Shown here in pieces: positions 28,035-37,551 of a stretch of DNA of 64,000 bases (positions within the stretch are counted from its first letter, which is position 1; each line of letters starts with the position of its first letter). The notes beneath the pieces were generated by a model. That model saw nothing but the letters and a program-made list of their open reading frames with translations. It had not been told where the DNA came from and did not search any database. The position numbers and the translations under genes were made by a program. The stretch spans positions 62,001-126,000 of the forward strand of contig NZ_JAFLJM010000012.1 in the NCBI RefSeq assembly GCF_017745675.1, given 5' to 3'. This stretch comes from Alkalihalobacillus sp. BA299. GTDB lineage: Bacteria > Bacillota > Bacilli > Bacillales > Bacillaceae_F.

Positions 28035-28360
28035 GATCTAACTCCTCCATTTGATTTAATTAGTTCATTTAAATCGATGATTTCAGCCGCTAAATCTTTT
28101 ACAGTGATTGCATTCATTAGATGGTCTTGGGCATGGATCATTAACAATGAAATTTCTGTTTTTTCTCCTCTAACTTCACCTTGAATAAGGGATGTTTGTA
28201 TATGGTGAGCCTCATTTAGCTCTTGCCCTGCTTGATTTAACTTTTCTCGCGCTTCTACAAAATTACCATTCTTCGCTGCTGCTAATGCTTCCATTGCTGA
28301 ACTTTTCCCATTCCCAGCATGAAGAATAAGTTGGAAAATTACTTCCTCATTTGTTGTCAT
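28031..28360 (-). CDS. licA: PTS lactose/cellobiose-family EIIA
   Basis: A 109-residue all-helical EIIA with the phosphorylated His in [13 protein letters not shown]. Start at ATG 28360, after GGAGAGAG. An in-frame ATG at 28378 would lie upstream of that site. It relays phosphate from HPr to EIIB. Translation is coupled to the GH4 gene by a four-base overlap. Confidence 0.92.
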   Translation of the reverse strand: MTTNEEVIFQLILHAGNGKSSAMEALAAAKNGNFVEAREKLNQAGQELNEAHHIQTSLIQGEVRGEKTEISLLMIHAQDHLMNAITVKDLAAEIIDLNELIKSNGGVRS

Positions 28361-28447
28361 CTCTCTCTCTCCTATCACATTAATTAATTTGATTTGTTAC
28401 CAATAGGCTAGTGAACTTGCTTCTAGCCTACTGATAACATTAGTTTC

Positions 28448-29794
28448 TTAGCCTACTTTTTTTTCTCCAGTCGTTTCAGGAGATGTTGTATCGCCACCTT
28501 CTTCAACTAACTTTTGTTTATCCCAAACTTTAAAGAAAGGTAACCAAATGAGTAAACCAACTCCGATATTCACTATTTGCATAACAGCACCTGAAATACT
28601 TTGAGTTGCTAAATATCCACCGATGATAGGAGGTGTCGTCCACGGGATCGCAATCCCTACTGGTTTAGCTACTAAGCCTGTGCTCATAGCGAAATAGGTT
28701 AAAACTGTCATAGCTAACGGTGTTAAGAAGAAAGGAACAATCAAAATCGGGTTCATGACGATCGGTGTACCAAAGATGACTGGCTCGTTAATATTGAAAG
28801 CACCTGGTCCAGCTGATAAACGCCCTAACTGTTTCATTTGTTTACTTCTTGACCATAAAAGCATAATGATTACAAGGGCAAATGTTGCACCTGAACCACC
28901 CATATTGATGAAAATCTCAAAGAACTGCGCTGTAAAAATATGCGGTATTTCCTCTCCAGCTTGGAAGGCCATACGGTTTTGGTCTGTAGCTGATAACCAA
29001 ATTGGCGACATGACTCCACCAACAATTGAAGCACCGTGTAAGCCTGTAAACCAAAGAAGTGAAATAAGAATTACAGCTACCATCGAACCAATTAAACTAC
29101 CACCTAAAGCACTTAATGGTGTATATAAGATATCTCCAACAACATTGTGTAAGCTTTCAAAGCTTGTCATTTCGATAACAATACGAAGTAACCATACGAT
29201 TGTTATAACTGCAAAACCTGGTATTAATGCGATAAACGATTTACTAACTGCTGGTGGAACACCGTCAGGCATTTTAATAACAATATTCTTTGAAGAAACA
29301 AAACGATATATCTCTGTTGATAAAATGGCAATCAACATTGCTACAAACAATCCACCACTACCCATTAGCGCAGTTGGAATGACTCCACCTATCGTAACGG
29401 CTTCTTCAAATCCATCAAAAGTTCGTACGACATGGAATGGAGTAGCTAATAAGAACCCAGATACTGAAATTGCTCCAGCAGTTAACGGATCAATTCCATA
29501 CTTTTCAGCTAACCGATAAGCAATACCAAACCCTGCTATTAAGGCCATAATTCCAAATGTCGCATCAACTGGATACAGAAGCTTCGTTAACCATTGATCT
29601 CCAAACACACTTGCCATAAACTCCCCATACCCTGGAATTGGGATAAAGCCAAGGATTAAAAATATCGATCCAATGATAATAAGTGGCATTGTTAGAATGA
29701 TACCGTCACGTAATGCCTGTAAATGTCTCTGAGCCGCAATCTTACCGGCGAAAGGTAAGAAGTATTTATCTAAGAAAGCACTGAACTTTTCCAT
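28448..29794 (-). CDS. licC: PTS cellobiose/lichenan-family EIIC permease
   Basis: A 448-residue permease with about ten membrane segments. Family motifs are LRDGIILTMPLIIIGS, WFTGLHGASIV and FNINEPVIFGTPIVMNP, the conserved NEP substrate loop. It imports and phosphorylates beta-glucosides with EIIB and EIIA. Fourteen bases separate it from licB. Confidence 0.93.
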   Translation of the reverse strand: MEKFSAFLDKYFLPFAGKIAAQRHLQALRDGIILTMPLIIIGSIFLILGFIPIPGYGEFMASVFGDQWLTKLLYPVDATFGIMALIAGFGIAYRLAEKYGIDPLTAGAISVSGFLLATPFHVVRTFDGFEEAVTIGGVIPTALMGSGGLFVAMLIAILSTEIYRFVSSKNIVIKMPDGVPPAVSKSFIALIPGFAVITIVWLLRIVIEMTSFESLHNVVGDILYTPLSALGGSLIGSMVAVILISLLWFTGLHGASIVGGVMSPIWLSATDQNRMAFQAGEEIPHIFTAQFFEIFINMGGSGATFALVIIMLLWSRSKQMKQLGRLSAGPGAFNINEPVIFGTPIVMNPILIVPFFLTPLAMTVLTYFAMSTGLVAKPVGIAIPWTTPPIIGGYLATQSISGAVMQIVNIGVGLLIWLPFFKVWDKQKLVEEGGDTTSPETTGEKKVG

Positions 29795-29808
29795 TTTTAA
29801 TCATCCCC

Positions 29809-30114
29809 TTATCCGTTAATTAAGTTGATTGAATGCTTGACTACTTCTGCACCATTGCACGTTCCGTAATGAACTGTATTGATAACGTCTACTGGAATTC
29901 CATTTTCTTCACCTAGCTTCTTTAATTGCGCCAACATATAACGAACTTGAGGACCTAATAATAAAACATCTGCTTGATCAATATGATTTTTAACAGCATC
30001 ACCTGGAACTGCCCAGATCTTTGCTTTAATTCCTTGATCAGCTGCTGCTTTTTCCATTTTTGTAACTAATAAACTAGTAGACATTCCCGCTGCACAACAT
30101 AATAAAATATTCAT
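29809..30114 (-). CDS. licB: PTS lactose/cellobiose-family EIIB
   Basis: A 101-residue EIIB with the phosphorylated Cys7 in [14 protein letters not shown]. First gene of the licBCA-licH-HPr operon. GGGGGAA precedes the ATG. The 370-base upstream region holds a cre site and an inverted repeat suited to a LicR-type activator. Confidence 0.93.
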   Translation of the reverse strand: MNILLCCAAGMSTSLLVTKMEKAAADQGIKAKIWAVPGDAVKNHIDQADVLLLGPQVRYMLAQLKKLGEENGIPVDVINTVHYGTCNGAEVVKHSINLING

Positions 30115-30236
30115 CCAAAATTCCCCCTAAAAATAAGTATAATTTCTATTAATTTGACTCTACAATTTAGTCAGGATTTCGATTTAACTTCCTTCCTTTG
30201 TTGTAGATTGTATTTCCTATTGACTTCATTCTATAA

Positions 30237-30250
30237 TTAAAGCGCTTTCA
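30237..30250 (-). promoter_or_regulatory. cre site (CcpA) of the licB operon
   Basis: TGAAAGCGCTTTAA on the minus strand, one mismatch to TGWAANCGNTNWCA, 125 bases upstream of licB and next to A+T-rich -10-like DNA. Suggests glucose repression. Confidence 0.75.
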
Positions 30251-30265
30251 TTTACACATAACCTT

Positions 30266-30285
30266 TTTCCGCTTCATAACGGAAA
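30266..30285 (-). promoter_or_regulatory. Possible LicR operator
   Basis: TTTCCG-N8-CGGAAA inverted repeat lying just upstream of the cre/promoter region, where a PRD-type activator would bind. Confidence 0.45.
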
Positions 30286-30312
30286 TGATTAGTTCAAATT
30301 GATAGAAAATTA

Positions 30313-30357
30313 TAAAAAAATAAAAAGCTCGCTCGGTAAACGCCGAAAGCAAGCTTT
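30313..30357 (-). terminator. Terminator of licR
   Basis: Hairpin AAAGCTTGCTTTCGG with CCGAGCGAGCTTT (some mismatches) followed by TTTTTATTTTTTT on the minus strand, 130 bases after the licR stop. Confidence 0.85.
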
Positions 30358-30487
30358 ATTAAATATTGAGCTGTTTAGAAATGCTTTTGTTTTTAGGCAC
30401 AACCATTCAGTTAGAAAAACGTGTAAAATATAGATTTCACATACTACTCTAAAATCAACTGTGTATCATCATTAACCTAACACTACC

Positions 30488-32431
30488 TTATTTATAAATC
30501 GGATGCTTTTTAATAAAAACATTAATAAATTCAGTATACGTATTACATTTAAGCAATTGTTGAATTAAGTCCTTACTATCTACAATACTCACAAGGATGT
30601 TGTACATTTTTTGTAAATCTTTTGAACTATTCTTCTCAACATTTAAAAGACAAATAAATTGGACTGGTTTCTTATCCCACATAATCGGCTTTTCTAATGT
30701 GCATATCGCCCAAAATGTCGATTCAGTCTGCGGAACAATCGGATGAGGAATAGCCACTAAATTCCCAAAACAAGTGGGAGATACCGCTTCTCTTTCCAAT
30801 ACTGAATCCGTATAATTTTGATCTACAAGACCTAACTGTTGAAGGTTTTCTCCTAAAAAATGAATGACTTCTTCTTTTGTCTTAAACTTTTGTTGGAGGA
30901 AAACTAACTCTTCTCTCGTATATTCAAAAGTATCTTTATCAGCTGTTGAAAAAATAGATTCAATTTTTTCAATATCTTCTCCGCCTAAAATCGTGTTCAC
31001 TTCAATGACTGGTACAGATAATTTCTTTGAAATCGGAATGGTACTTATAATAAAGTCTAAAGAATGTAATGACATTTGACTAAGCCGGTAATATTCCGTT
31101 GTCCCAAGTATTTCTAATTTTGATCCAAACCTTGACTGCAGTTTGTAGTTCAACAACCTCGCACTCCCAGCTCCTGAAGCACAAACAATAATACACCTTC
31201 TAGGGCGGTCATTCATCTTCGTTCTTTCCACAGCGGCACCTAAATGTAAAGCAATATAGCCAATTTCATTTTCACTAATATCAATATCTAATTCCTCTTT
31301 TAAGACAAGACCTGCAATGACACCAGCTTGAAAAGATACAGGATAATAGGATTTGATCTCATTGAGCATCGGGTTTCTTAAATTCATACCGTAGCGTAAA
31401 CGATTAATCGCAGGCTTTAAATGTATGCATAAGCTTACCTGTAGTTCTTTATCATTTTTTATACCCAGTTTTAGCTTTTCTTCAACAGTATCGATTATTT
31501 TCTTTGTTAACTGATAAATTTCATTATCCATTAATGCTTTAATTTGACTATCACCTATTTTGGATTCTGTCACCATTTTCGTTCCTAACAGATGAATAGC
31601 AATATAGGCGATTTCGGGTTCAGGGAAACTTACTTTTAAGCTTTTCTTTACTTGGTTTACAATTTCTATAGCGATATTGTACTCTCTTTCATGAATGATC
31701 TCTTTTAATTCTTCAGGATACATTGAAACATGATTACCATTTCTAATTCTCCTGCAAGCTATCGCAATATGAACAATTAAATTATTAATTCCTATGTCTG
31801 AAATTTCCAAATCATATTTATTCACATAATTTATAATAATCGACTTTATACTTTGCATTTCAGCTTCAGGCAAAATAGATATTGATCCATCAATGATATC
31901 TACTTCATTTCTGTTTAATAAATATTCTGACATACAAAATCTCAATTTTCGTTCCTCACCTTTAATCCTAAAGCCATAATTGGGGCGAATTTCAGTAGTG
32001 ATTTCGTATTTTTTTAATATTTTCTTTACTTCCTGAAGGTCATTTTGTAATGTCGATTTACTAATAAAAAGCTCTTCAGCTAAATCATCTAGCTTTATAA
32101 ATTCATCTGAAAGGAGAAGTTTTTTAAGGAGCAAACGAACTCGATCATCAGGTGAATTAGGTGAAAAGCCTAAACCGAGTTCATCATACCGAAAAATTTC
32201 TTGAAGCATCACTCTAAAAAGCTGCTCATCATGAATCTCAAGTTGATAGCCCTTCCCACGGACAGACTTGATGGATGCGCCATGCTTAGATAGAAGTAAT
32301 TCCAACTCCTTCATGTCATTTCTAATGGTCCTAGAGGTTACTTGTACAACTTTTGCTAAATATTCACTACTTAAAGGTGTTTCTGCTGCCAAAAGTTCTC
32401 GAAAAATGGATGAAATCCTAACTCCAAGCAC
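30488..32431 (-). CDS. licR: LicR-type PRD transcriptional activator with EIIB/EIIA domains
   Basis: A 647-residue modular regulator: HTH domains (about 5-150), two PRD modules (conserved His in YIAIHLLG and YIALHLGAA), an EIIB-like domain with Cys in CIIVCASGAGSARLL, and a C-terminal EIIA-like domain with His in VAIPHPIVP. Phosphorylation by HPr activates and by EIIB inactivates such proteins. Start is GTG at 32431 after GGAGGA. It is encoded directly upstream of licBCAH on the same strand, with its own terminator, and is the probable activator of that operon. Confidence 0.92.
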   Translation of the reverse strand: MLGVRISSIFRELLAAETPLSSEYLAKVVQVTSRTIRNDMKELELLLSKHGASIKSVRGKGYQLEIHDEQLFRVMLQEIFRYDELGLGFSPNSPDDRVRLLLKKLLLSDEFIKLDDLAEELFISKSTLQNDLQEVKKILKKYEITTEIRPNYGFRIKGEERKLRFCMSEYLLNRNEVDIIDGSISILPEAEMQSIKSIIINYVNKYDLEISDIGINNLIVHIAIACRRIRNGNHVSMYPEELKEIIHEREYNIAIEIVNQVKKSLKVSFPEPEIAYIAIHLLGTKMVTESKIGDSQIKALMDNEIYQLTKKIIDTVEEKLKLGIKNDKELQVSLCIHLKPAINRLRYGMNLRNPMLNEIKSYYPVSFQAGVIAGLVLKEELDIDISENEIGYIALHLGAAVERTKMNDRPRRCIIVCASGAGSARLLNYKLQSRFGSKLEILGTTEYYRLSQMSLHSLDFIISTIPISKKLSVPVIEVNTILGGEDIEKIESIFSTADKDTFEYTREELVFLQQKFKTKEEVIHFLGENLQQLGLVDQNYTDSVLEREAVSPTCFGNLVAIPHPIVPQTESTFWAICTLEKPIMWDKKPVQFICLLNVEKNSSKDLQKMYNILVSIVDSKDLIQQLLKCNTYTEFINVFIKKHPIYK

Positions 32432-32657
32432 TCCACTTCCTCCTCCTTCTCTCAGATTCTCTATTTAATTCAATGCCCCTTCTATTTTCAAGTCCTTAAG
32501 AAGATATAAATTGCTTCATATCCCTTTTATATAAAGTAGCGCTAAAAAAAAGTATCGTCAATAGGGAAACCTCTGTATACTTAACCGTCAAATAGTATTC
32601 CCTTATCTACATTTTAAAAAGAGAATAAATCATAAACGTCTGAGCTTCTCGTACTTA

Positions 32658-32704
32658 CCCAAAATAGAGTTGCTACTATATATAAGTAGCAACTCTATTT
32701 TGGG
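32658..32704 (-). terminator. Perfect 19-bp hairpin downstream of putB
   Basis: CCCAAAATAGAGTTGCTAC (32658-32676) pairs fully with 32686-32704, loop of nine. The T-rich bases are in the stem rather than after it. Likely the 3' end of putB mRNA. Its arms resemble those of the hairpin at 26632-26669. Confidence 0.6.
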
Positions 32705-32719
32705 GTTGAGGTTATTGGA

Positions 32720-33634
32720 TTACTTTGAAACTAACCCTTTAATGGCAAACGATACATTTTGTGGGCGCTCTGCCATACGGCGCATAAAGTAACCAAACCA
32801 ATCATTTCCGAATGGTACATAAACTCTTACAGTATAGCCTTTTTGAACTAATTGTAGTTGAAGGTTTTCCCTAAACCCATAGAGCATCTGAAATTCAAAT
32901 AGACTCCTAGGAATATTATTTTCATCTGCAAATTTCTTTACTTTTTCTATTATCATATGATCATGAGATGCAACAGCCGTATAACTTCCATTCAATAGAT
33001 GCTGTTTAATAATTTGAAAATAATTTTCATCAATTCTATCTTTATCTTGATAGGCTACCTCTAATGATTCTTTATAAGCTCCTTTCACTAATCGTAGAGG
33101 TACACCTTTTAAATCTGCTATATCTTTCTCAGCTCGGTGAAGATAAGCTTGAATGACTGTACCAACATTATCAAACTCCTTCCTTAGCTCGTTAAGTATA
33201 TCTAATGTTTGTTGACAATGAGCATAATCTTCCATATCAATTCTAACAAAATTATTATACTTTTTAGCTGTCTGTAAAATTCTTTTCATATTCTCTAAAC
33301 AAAACTCATAGCTAATATCAAGCCCCAACTGAGTCATTTTTAATGACAAATTACAGTTCACATTCGATTCCTCTATCATTTCTAATGTCTTAATACAGTA
33401 CTCTGTTGAATCAAGTGCCTCTTCTCTTGTATCAACAAATTCACCTAAATGATCGACTGTACAAATTAATCCCTTCTCGTTCAATTCTTTAACCTTTAAT
33501 ATAGCGTTTTCAATGGTTTGCCCAGCTACAACTTGCGAAGCCCCCAATTTTAATCCCCACTTTTTAGCAGCTTGATTCATCGCTTTGTTTTGAGAGAGAA
33601 ACATAAAGAATGATTTCATTGATTGCTCTAACAT
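32720..33634 (-). CDS. putB: Proline dehydrogenase
   Basis: A 304-residue flavoenzyme of the PutB/FadM type, a TIM barrel oxidising L-proline to pyrroline-5-carboxylate at the membrane face. Family segments are DHLGEFV, LSLKMTQLGLDI, VRIDMEDYA, LRLVKGAYKE and VYVPFGNDWFGYFMRRMAERP. Start set at ATG 33634 after GGTGGAGG. A longer frame from 33694 would run through the sigma-54 promoter at 33677-33693 and is rejected. Single-gene unit divergent from putP, driven from that promoter. Confidence 0.95.
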   Translation of the reverse strand: MLEQSMKSFFMFLSQNKAMNQAAKKWGLKLGASQVVAGQTIENAILKVKELNEKGLICTVDHLGEFVDTREEALDSTEYCIKTLEMIEESNVNCNLSLKMTQLGLDISYEFCLENMKRILQTAKKYNNFVRIDMEDYAHCQQTLDILNELRKEFDNVGTVIQAYLHRAEKDIADLKGVPLRLVKGAYKESLEVAYQDKDRIDENYFQIIKQHLLNGSYTAVASHDHMIIEKVKKFADENNIPRSLFEFQMLYGFRENLQLQLVQKGYTVRVYVPFGNDWFGYFMRRMAERPQNVSFAIKGLVSK

Positions 33635-33676
33635 ACTAATCCTCCACCTTCTATTATTTATATATTTACTAAAATA

Positions 33677-33693
33677 TTGCAAAAACTGTGCCA
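33677..33693 (-). promoter_or_regulatory. Sigma-54 promoter of putB
   Basis: Minus strand TTGGCAC-AGTTT-TTGCAA: perfect -24 GG and -12 GC elements at the correct spacing, 43 bases before the putB start. Confidence 0.93.
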
Positions 33694-33839
33694 AAAATGA
33701 AATTCCATATTTTATATAAAAAAAGTTTTTCTATAAAGGTTTTGTATAAAAACAGTAAACAATTATGTAGATTTTATAGACAATATTGTAAACTTTTATT
33801 TTTAATAAAATTACAATTATTTACTTTCTAAATAAAACT

Positions 33840-33868
33840 ATTCAGCTATCTCTATAATTGAGCTGAAT
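33840..33868. promoter_or_regulatory. Possible activator site between putB and putP
   Basis: Perfect ATTCAGCT-N13-AGCTGAAT in the 340-base divergent region, 50 bases from the putP -24 element and 150 from that of putB. Its position suits an enhancer for the sigma-54 activator. The rest of the region is plain A+T-rich DNA. Confidence 0.4.
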
Positions 33869-33908
33869 TTTAATTTATATTAAGTTTTATTTTTATAATT
33901 TTTTGAAC

Positions 33909-33926
33909 TTGGCACATTAATTGCAA
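33909..33926 (+). promoter_or_regulatory. Sigma-54 promoter of the small protein-putP operon
   Basis: TTGGCAC-ATTAA-TTGCAA, a perfect -24/-12 element, 50 bases before the small-protein ATG. Confidence 0.95.
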
Positions 33927-33976
33927 GTATAAAGTAACGCGGCGACAATCATAAAGTTTACAAATAAGGGGGAAAG

Positions 33977-34075
33977 ATGATGAGTTTACCACTTACCACA
34001 TGGCTCTGGATTTTTATTCCTATGATCACCATTATCTTATTATCAACTGTATCTTTATTTATCGAAAGGGAGTGA
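33977..34075 (+). CDS. 32-residue single-helix membrane protein preceding putP
   Basis: ATG at 33977 (or 33980) to TGA at 34073-34075. GGGGGAAAG precedes it. The product is one hydrophobic helix (WLWIFIPMITIILLSTVSLF) with a charged IERE end. Its last codons contain the ribosome site of putP, whose TTG start follows after six bases, so translation is coupled. Small helical partners are known for some symporters (MetS in the NSS family, KdpF-like peptides), and a similar role for PutP is inferred. I recognise no named family. Confidence 0.75.
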   Translation: MMSLPLTTWLWIFIPMITIILLSTVSLFIERE

Positions 34076-34081
34076 CCTCTG

Positions 34082-35608
34082 TTGAATTTAGCTACAATCA
34101 TAACTTTTGTCATTTATTTAATTGGGATGTTACTTATTGGATTATGGACGTATCGAAAAACAAACACCATTTCTGACTACTTCTTAGGAGGAAGAAAGTT
34201 AAACAGTTGGGTAGCAGCTATGAGCGCTCAAGCCTCTGATATGAGTGGGTGGCTTCTGTTAGGACTTCCTGGCGCCATTTACGTAACCGGTTTAAATGGT
34301 ATGTGGATTGCTATAGGACTAGCAGTGGGAACTTATCTAAACTGGCAATTTATAGCCAAACGCTTACGCCGTTATACTGAAACCGTAAACTCAATTACAA
34401 TACCTGATTATCTAGAAAACCGTTTTAAAGATAACACTAAGGTCATTCGTGTGTTTTCGGCACTGACAATTATTCTTTTCTTTTTATTTTACGCCTCATC
34501 AGGAATGGTCGCTGGAGCTGTCCTTTTTGAACAAGCTTTCGGTATCGATTATAATGTTGCATTACTCGTTGGTTCAGTTGTCATTGTTTCTTACACCTTT
34601 TTAGGTGGCTTCCTTGCAGTTAGTTTAACAGACTTTATTCAAGGGATCTTAATGTTCTGTGCGTTGTTATTGGTTCCAGCAGTTCTTATCGTCTCCTTAG
34701 GTGGGTTTAGTGGTCTTTGGGGTACAATCAGTGATATTAACGTTGATTTACTTAACATTATGAAAACAGTTGGGGTTGAAGATGGAACATGGGCAACAAA
34801 TATTACTTCATTTAGTATAATTGGAACAATTTCACTATTAGCATGGGGGTTAGGCTATTTTGGACAACCTCATATACTGACTCGTTTTATGAGTATCCGA
34901 AGTGCTAGTGAAATTCCAAAGGCTAGACTGATAGCTGTTGTTTGGGTAGTTCTATCCCTAATTGGCGCCGGATTTGTAGGGTTAGTAGGAATTACTCAAT
35001 TTGACACACCGCTTGAAAACCCAGAAAGTATTTTTATTATCCTTGTTCAAACTCTATTTAACCCTTGGGTAGCTGGCATCCTACTTGCAGCCATTCTTGC
35101 AGCCATAATGAGCACCATTGATTCACAGCTCTTGGTTTCATCTAGTGCTATCGCTGAGGACTTCTATAAACAAATTTTAAGAAAAGAAGCTAGTGAAAAA
35201 GAATTAGTATGGATAAGTCGAGCTTCCGTCATTTTTATATCAGTTATCGCTGTTATATTAGCTAAAAATGGTGGAAACGTCCTTGAACTTGTATCTTACG
35301 CTTGGGCAGGTTTTGGGGCAGCGTTTGGACCAGTTATTATCCTTTCATTATATTGGAAACGAATGACAAGGTATGGAGCTCTTGCAGGAATTTTAACAGG
35401 AACATTCATTGTTATATTTTGGAATGAAATTCCGGTATTAAATGCAATCGGCTTATACGAACTTGTTCCAGGCTTCGTTCTCGCAACTGTTGCAGTGGTT
35501 TTAGTTAGTATGATTGATAGAGCCCCTTCAGCTGAAATAGAAGCGGAATTCAATCAATCTATCTATCCAAACAATGAACAACCTACCGAAAAGTATAAAT
35601 CTATATAA
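34082..35608 (+). CDS. putP: Sodium/proline symporter
   Basis: A 508-residue SSS-family carrier with 13 membrane segments: FLGGRKLNSWVAAMSAQASDMSGW (with the sodium-site Asp), then YTFLGGFLAVSLTDFIQG and LAAIMSTIDSQLLVSSSA, all typical of PutP. It starts with TTG at 34082 after GGGAG. It supplies proline for PutB and RocA, and is controlled from the sigma-54 promoter upstream of the small membrane protein gene. Ends at a perfect bidirectional terminator. Confidence 0.95.
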   Translation: MNLATIITFVIYLIGMLLIGLWTYRKTNTISDYFLGGRKLNSWVAAMSAQASDMSGWLLLGLPGAIYVTGLNGMWIAIGLAVGTYLNWQFIAKRLRRYTETVNSITIPDYLENRFKDNTKVIRVFSALTIILFFLFYASSGMVAGAVLFEQAFGIDYNVALLVGSVVIVSYTFLGGFLAVSLTDFIQGILMFCALLLVPAVLIVSLGGFSGLWGTISDINVDLLNIMKTVGVEDGTWATNITSFSIIGTISLLAWGLGYFGQPHILTRFMSIRSASEIPKARLIAVVWVVLSLIGAGFVGLVGITQFDTPLENPESIFIILVQTLFNPWVAGILLAAILAAIMSTIDSQLLVSSSAIAEDFYKQILRKEASEKELVWISRASVIFISVIAVILAKNGGNVLELVSYAWAGFGAAFGPVIILSLYWKRMTRYGALAGILTGTFIVIFWNEIPVLNAIGLYELVPGFVLATVAVVLVSMIDRAPSAEIEAEFNQSIYPNNEQPTEKYKSI

Positions 35609-35622
35609 CCGTCTATCAAAAT

Positions 35623-35674
35623 GAAATAGAAAAATGGCATGAATCAATCTTGATTCATGCCATTTTTCTATTTC
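35623..35674. terminator. Bidirectional terminator between putP and rocA
   Basis: A perfect 24-bp inverted repeat (35623-35646 with 35651-35674), loop ATCT, with T5 on each strand inside the 3' arm. Confidence 0.9.
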
Positions 35675-35777
35675 TTTAAATATAACTACCTCCAAAGAGG
35701 TTAGAAAAGACTATCCAAAATACTTCTTCTCTATTTACTCTGGAGGTAATAAAACTTTCATGAAACCTTAATATCTA

Positions 35778-37325
35778 TTAATACATTTCTGAAACTGTTT
35801 TCGCTTGCATATGAAGCGTTAAATAATCTGGACCGCCTGCTTTGGAATCAGTTCCTGACATTTTGAACCCACCAAATGGATGGTAACCTACAATTGCTCC
35901 CGTACAATTTCGATTAAAATATAAGTTTCCAACATGGAAATCCTGCTTTGCCTGTTCTATACGATCACGATTTTTTGTTATAACAGCACCGGTTAAACCA
36001 TATTCAGTATTATTTGCAATTTCTAGCGCATGGTCAAAGTCTTTTGCTTTACTAAAAGCAACTACTGGTCCGAAGATTTCTTCTTGCATTAACCTCGCTT
36101 GTGGATCAACGTCTGCAAAAATGGTTGGCTGTATAAAATAACCTTTAGAATTATCTCCTTCACCACCAGCAACGAGACGACCTTCTTCTTTACCCACCTG
36201 AATATAGCCCATAATTTTATCAAATGCTTTTTGGTCAATTACCGGACCCATGTAATGCTCATTTGTTGTTGGGTCCCCAACGGATAACTCTTTTGTTAAC
36301 TTAATTGCTTTTTCAAGAACTACATCATAGACATCTTCATGTACGACGGCACGTGATCCAGCTGAGCATTTTTGCCCTGAGAAACCAAACGCTGAAATAA
36401 CAATCGATTGAGCAGCTAAATCTAAATCTGCCTCTTTATCGACAACGACGGTATCTTTCCCGCCCATTTCTACAATGACTCTCTTCAAATGGTTCTGACC
36501 TGCTTGGACGACAGCAGCACGTTGATAGAGTCTTGTACCTACGTCACGTGAACCTGTAAAGGTAATGAGATTTGTTTTCGGATGATCCACAAGGTAATCT
36601 CCTACTTCTGCTCCACTTCCTGGGATGAAATTTACAACTCCCTTTGGAAGACCAGCTTCTTCTAGAACTTCCACAAACTTTGCCGCCACAACTGGTGTTG
36701 TACTTGCTGGCTTTAATAAAACCGTGTTTCCTGTCACAATAGGCGCAACCGTCGTTCCCGCCATAATTGCAAACGCAAAATTCCATGGCGAAATAGTCAC
36801 AGTTACCCCAATCGGTGTATAGAAATAACGATTAAGCTCTCCTTCACGACTGTTTACAGACTTACCGTCTTTAATTTCAATCATTTGACGAGCATAGTAC
36901 TCCATAAAATCAATAGCTTCTGCTGTATCGGCATCTGCTTCTTTCCAAGGCTTTCCACCCTCTTTTACTAACCACGCTGAAAATTCATGTTTACGGCGAC
37001 GGACAATGGCTGCAGCTCGAATTAAAATATTGGCACGCTCTTCTGGATTTACTTTTCTCCAAGTTTGAAATGCTTTGTCTGCATCTTGTATTGCTTTTTC
37101 AGCTAGTTCACGGTTAGCTTTTGATACAACCCCAATTATTTCCTCCTTATTAGATGGGTTATAAGATATAATTTTCTCCTCCGTTGAAACACGCTCCCCA
37201 TTTATTACGAGGTCATACTCTTTTCCGAGTTGACTCTCTACTTGGCGAAGGGCAATTTCAAATGCTTGCCGGTTCTCCTCTACTGTAAAATCTGTAAATG
37301 GTTCATGCTTATAAGGTGTTAACAT
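35778..37325 (-). CDS. rocA: 1-pyrroline-5-carboxylate dehydrogenase
   Basis: A 515-residue aldehyde dehydrogenase (PruA/RocA): oxyanion Asn182 in ISPWNFAF, catalytic Glu286 in VEMGGKD and nucleophile Cys320 in [10 protein letters not shown]. It converts P5C/glutamate semialdehyde to glutamate with NAD+, the second step after PutB. ACGGAGGG lies seven bases before the ATG. Single gene under its own sigma-54 promoter. Confidence 0.96.
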   Translation of the reverse strand: MLTPYKHEPFTDFTVEENRQAFEIALRQVESQLGKEYDLVINGERVSTEEKIISYNPSNKEEIIGVVSKANRELAEKAIQDADKAFQTWRKVNPEERANILIRAAAIVRRRKHEFSAWLVKEGGKPWKEADADTAEAIDFMEYYARQMIEIKDGKSVNSREGELNRYFYTPIGVTVTISPWNFAFAIMAGTTVAPIVTGNTVLLKPASTTPVVAAKFVEVLEEAGLPKGVVNFIPGSGAEVGDYLVDHPKTNLITFTGSRDVGTRLYQRAAVVQAGQNHLKRVIVEMGGKDTVVVDKEADLDLAAQSIVISAFGFSGQKCSAGSRAVVHEDVYDVVLEKAIKLTKELSVGDPTTNEHYMGPVIDQKAFDKIMGYIQVGKEEGRLVAGGEGDNSKGYFIQPTIFADVDPQARLMQEEIFGPVVAFSKAKDFDHALEIANNTEYGLTGAVITKNRDRIEQAKQDFHVGNLYFNRNCTGAIVGYHPFGGFKMSGTDSKAGGPDYLTLHMQAKTVSEMY

Positions 37326-37370
37326 GTTAATCCCTCCGTTTAATTTTTTTATTTTCTCACAATCTATCTA

Positions 37371-37388
37371 TTGCAATTTACGTGCCAA
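37371..37388 (-). promoter_or_regulatory. Sigma-54 promoter of rocA
   Basis: Minus strand TTGGCAC-GTAAA-TTGCAA, a perfect -24/-12 pair 46 bases before the rocA start. Confidence 0.94.
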
Positions 37389-37492
37389 CTTTTAAATGAT
37401 CAACAAAATTTTAAATAGTTAGCTTATACAGCTATAACTAAAAATAATTTATTAAATGCACATAACCACCGTTAGACATAATTGCTTATTTT

Positions 37493-37537
37493 TCTTCGTC
37501 TATATACACTTATGTCTAAAGTGTATATAGACGAAGA
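37493..37537. repeat. Perfect 19-bp inverted repeat after the 87-residue gene
   Basis: 37493-37511 pairs with 37519-37537 (loop of seven). On the minus strand A-residues, not T, follow, so it is not a standard terminator. It may protect the 3' end of the upstream short mRNA or act as DNA palindrome. Confidence 0.7.
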
Positions 37538-37551
37538 GAATACAATTATAT

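Noticed and set aside
28755-29519. 254-codon plus-strand open frame
   Set aside because: Fully antisense to the well-supported EIIC gene; no ribosome site and no protein-like features.
33635-33694. N-terminal extension of proline dehydrogenase from 33694
   Set aside because: It would include the sigma-54 promoter and bypass the GGTGGAGG site in front of 33634.
37493-37537. Rho-independent terminator
   Set aside because: The 19-bp stem is perfect, but A-residues follow it on the relevant strand; kept only as an inverted repeat.
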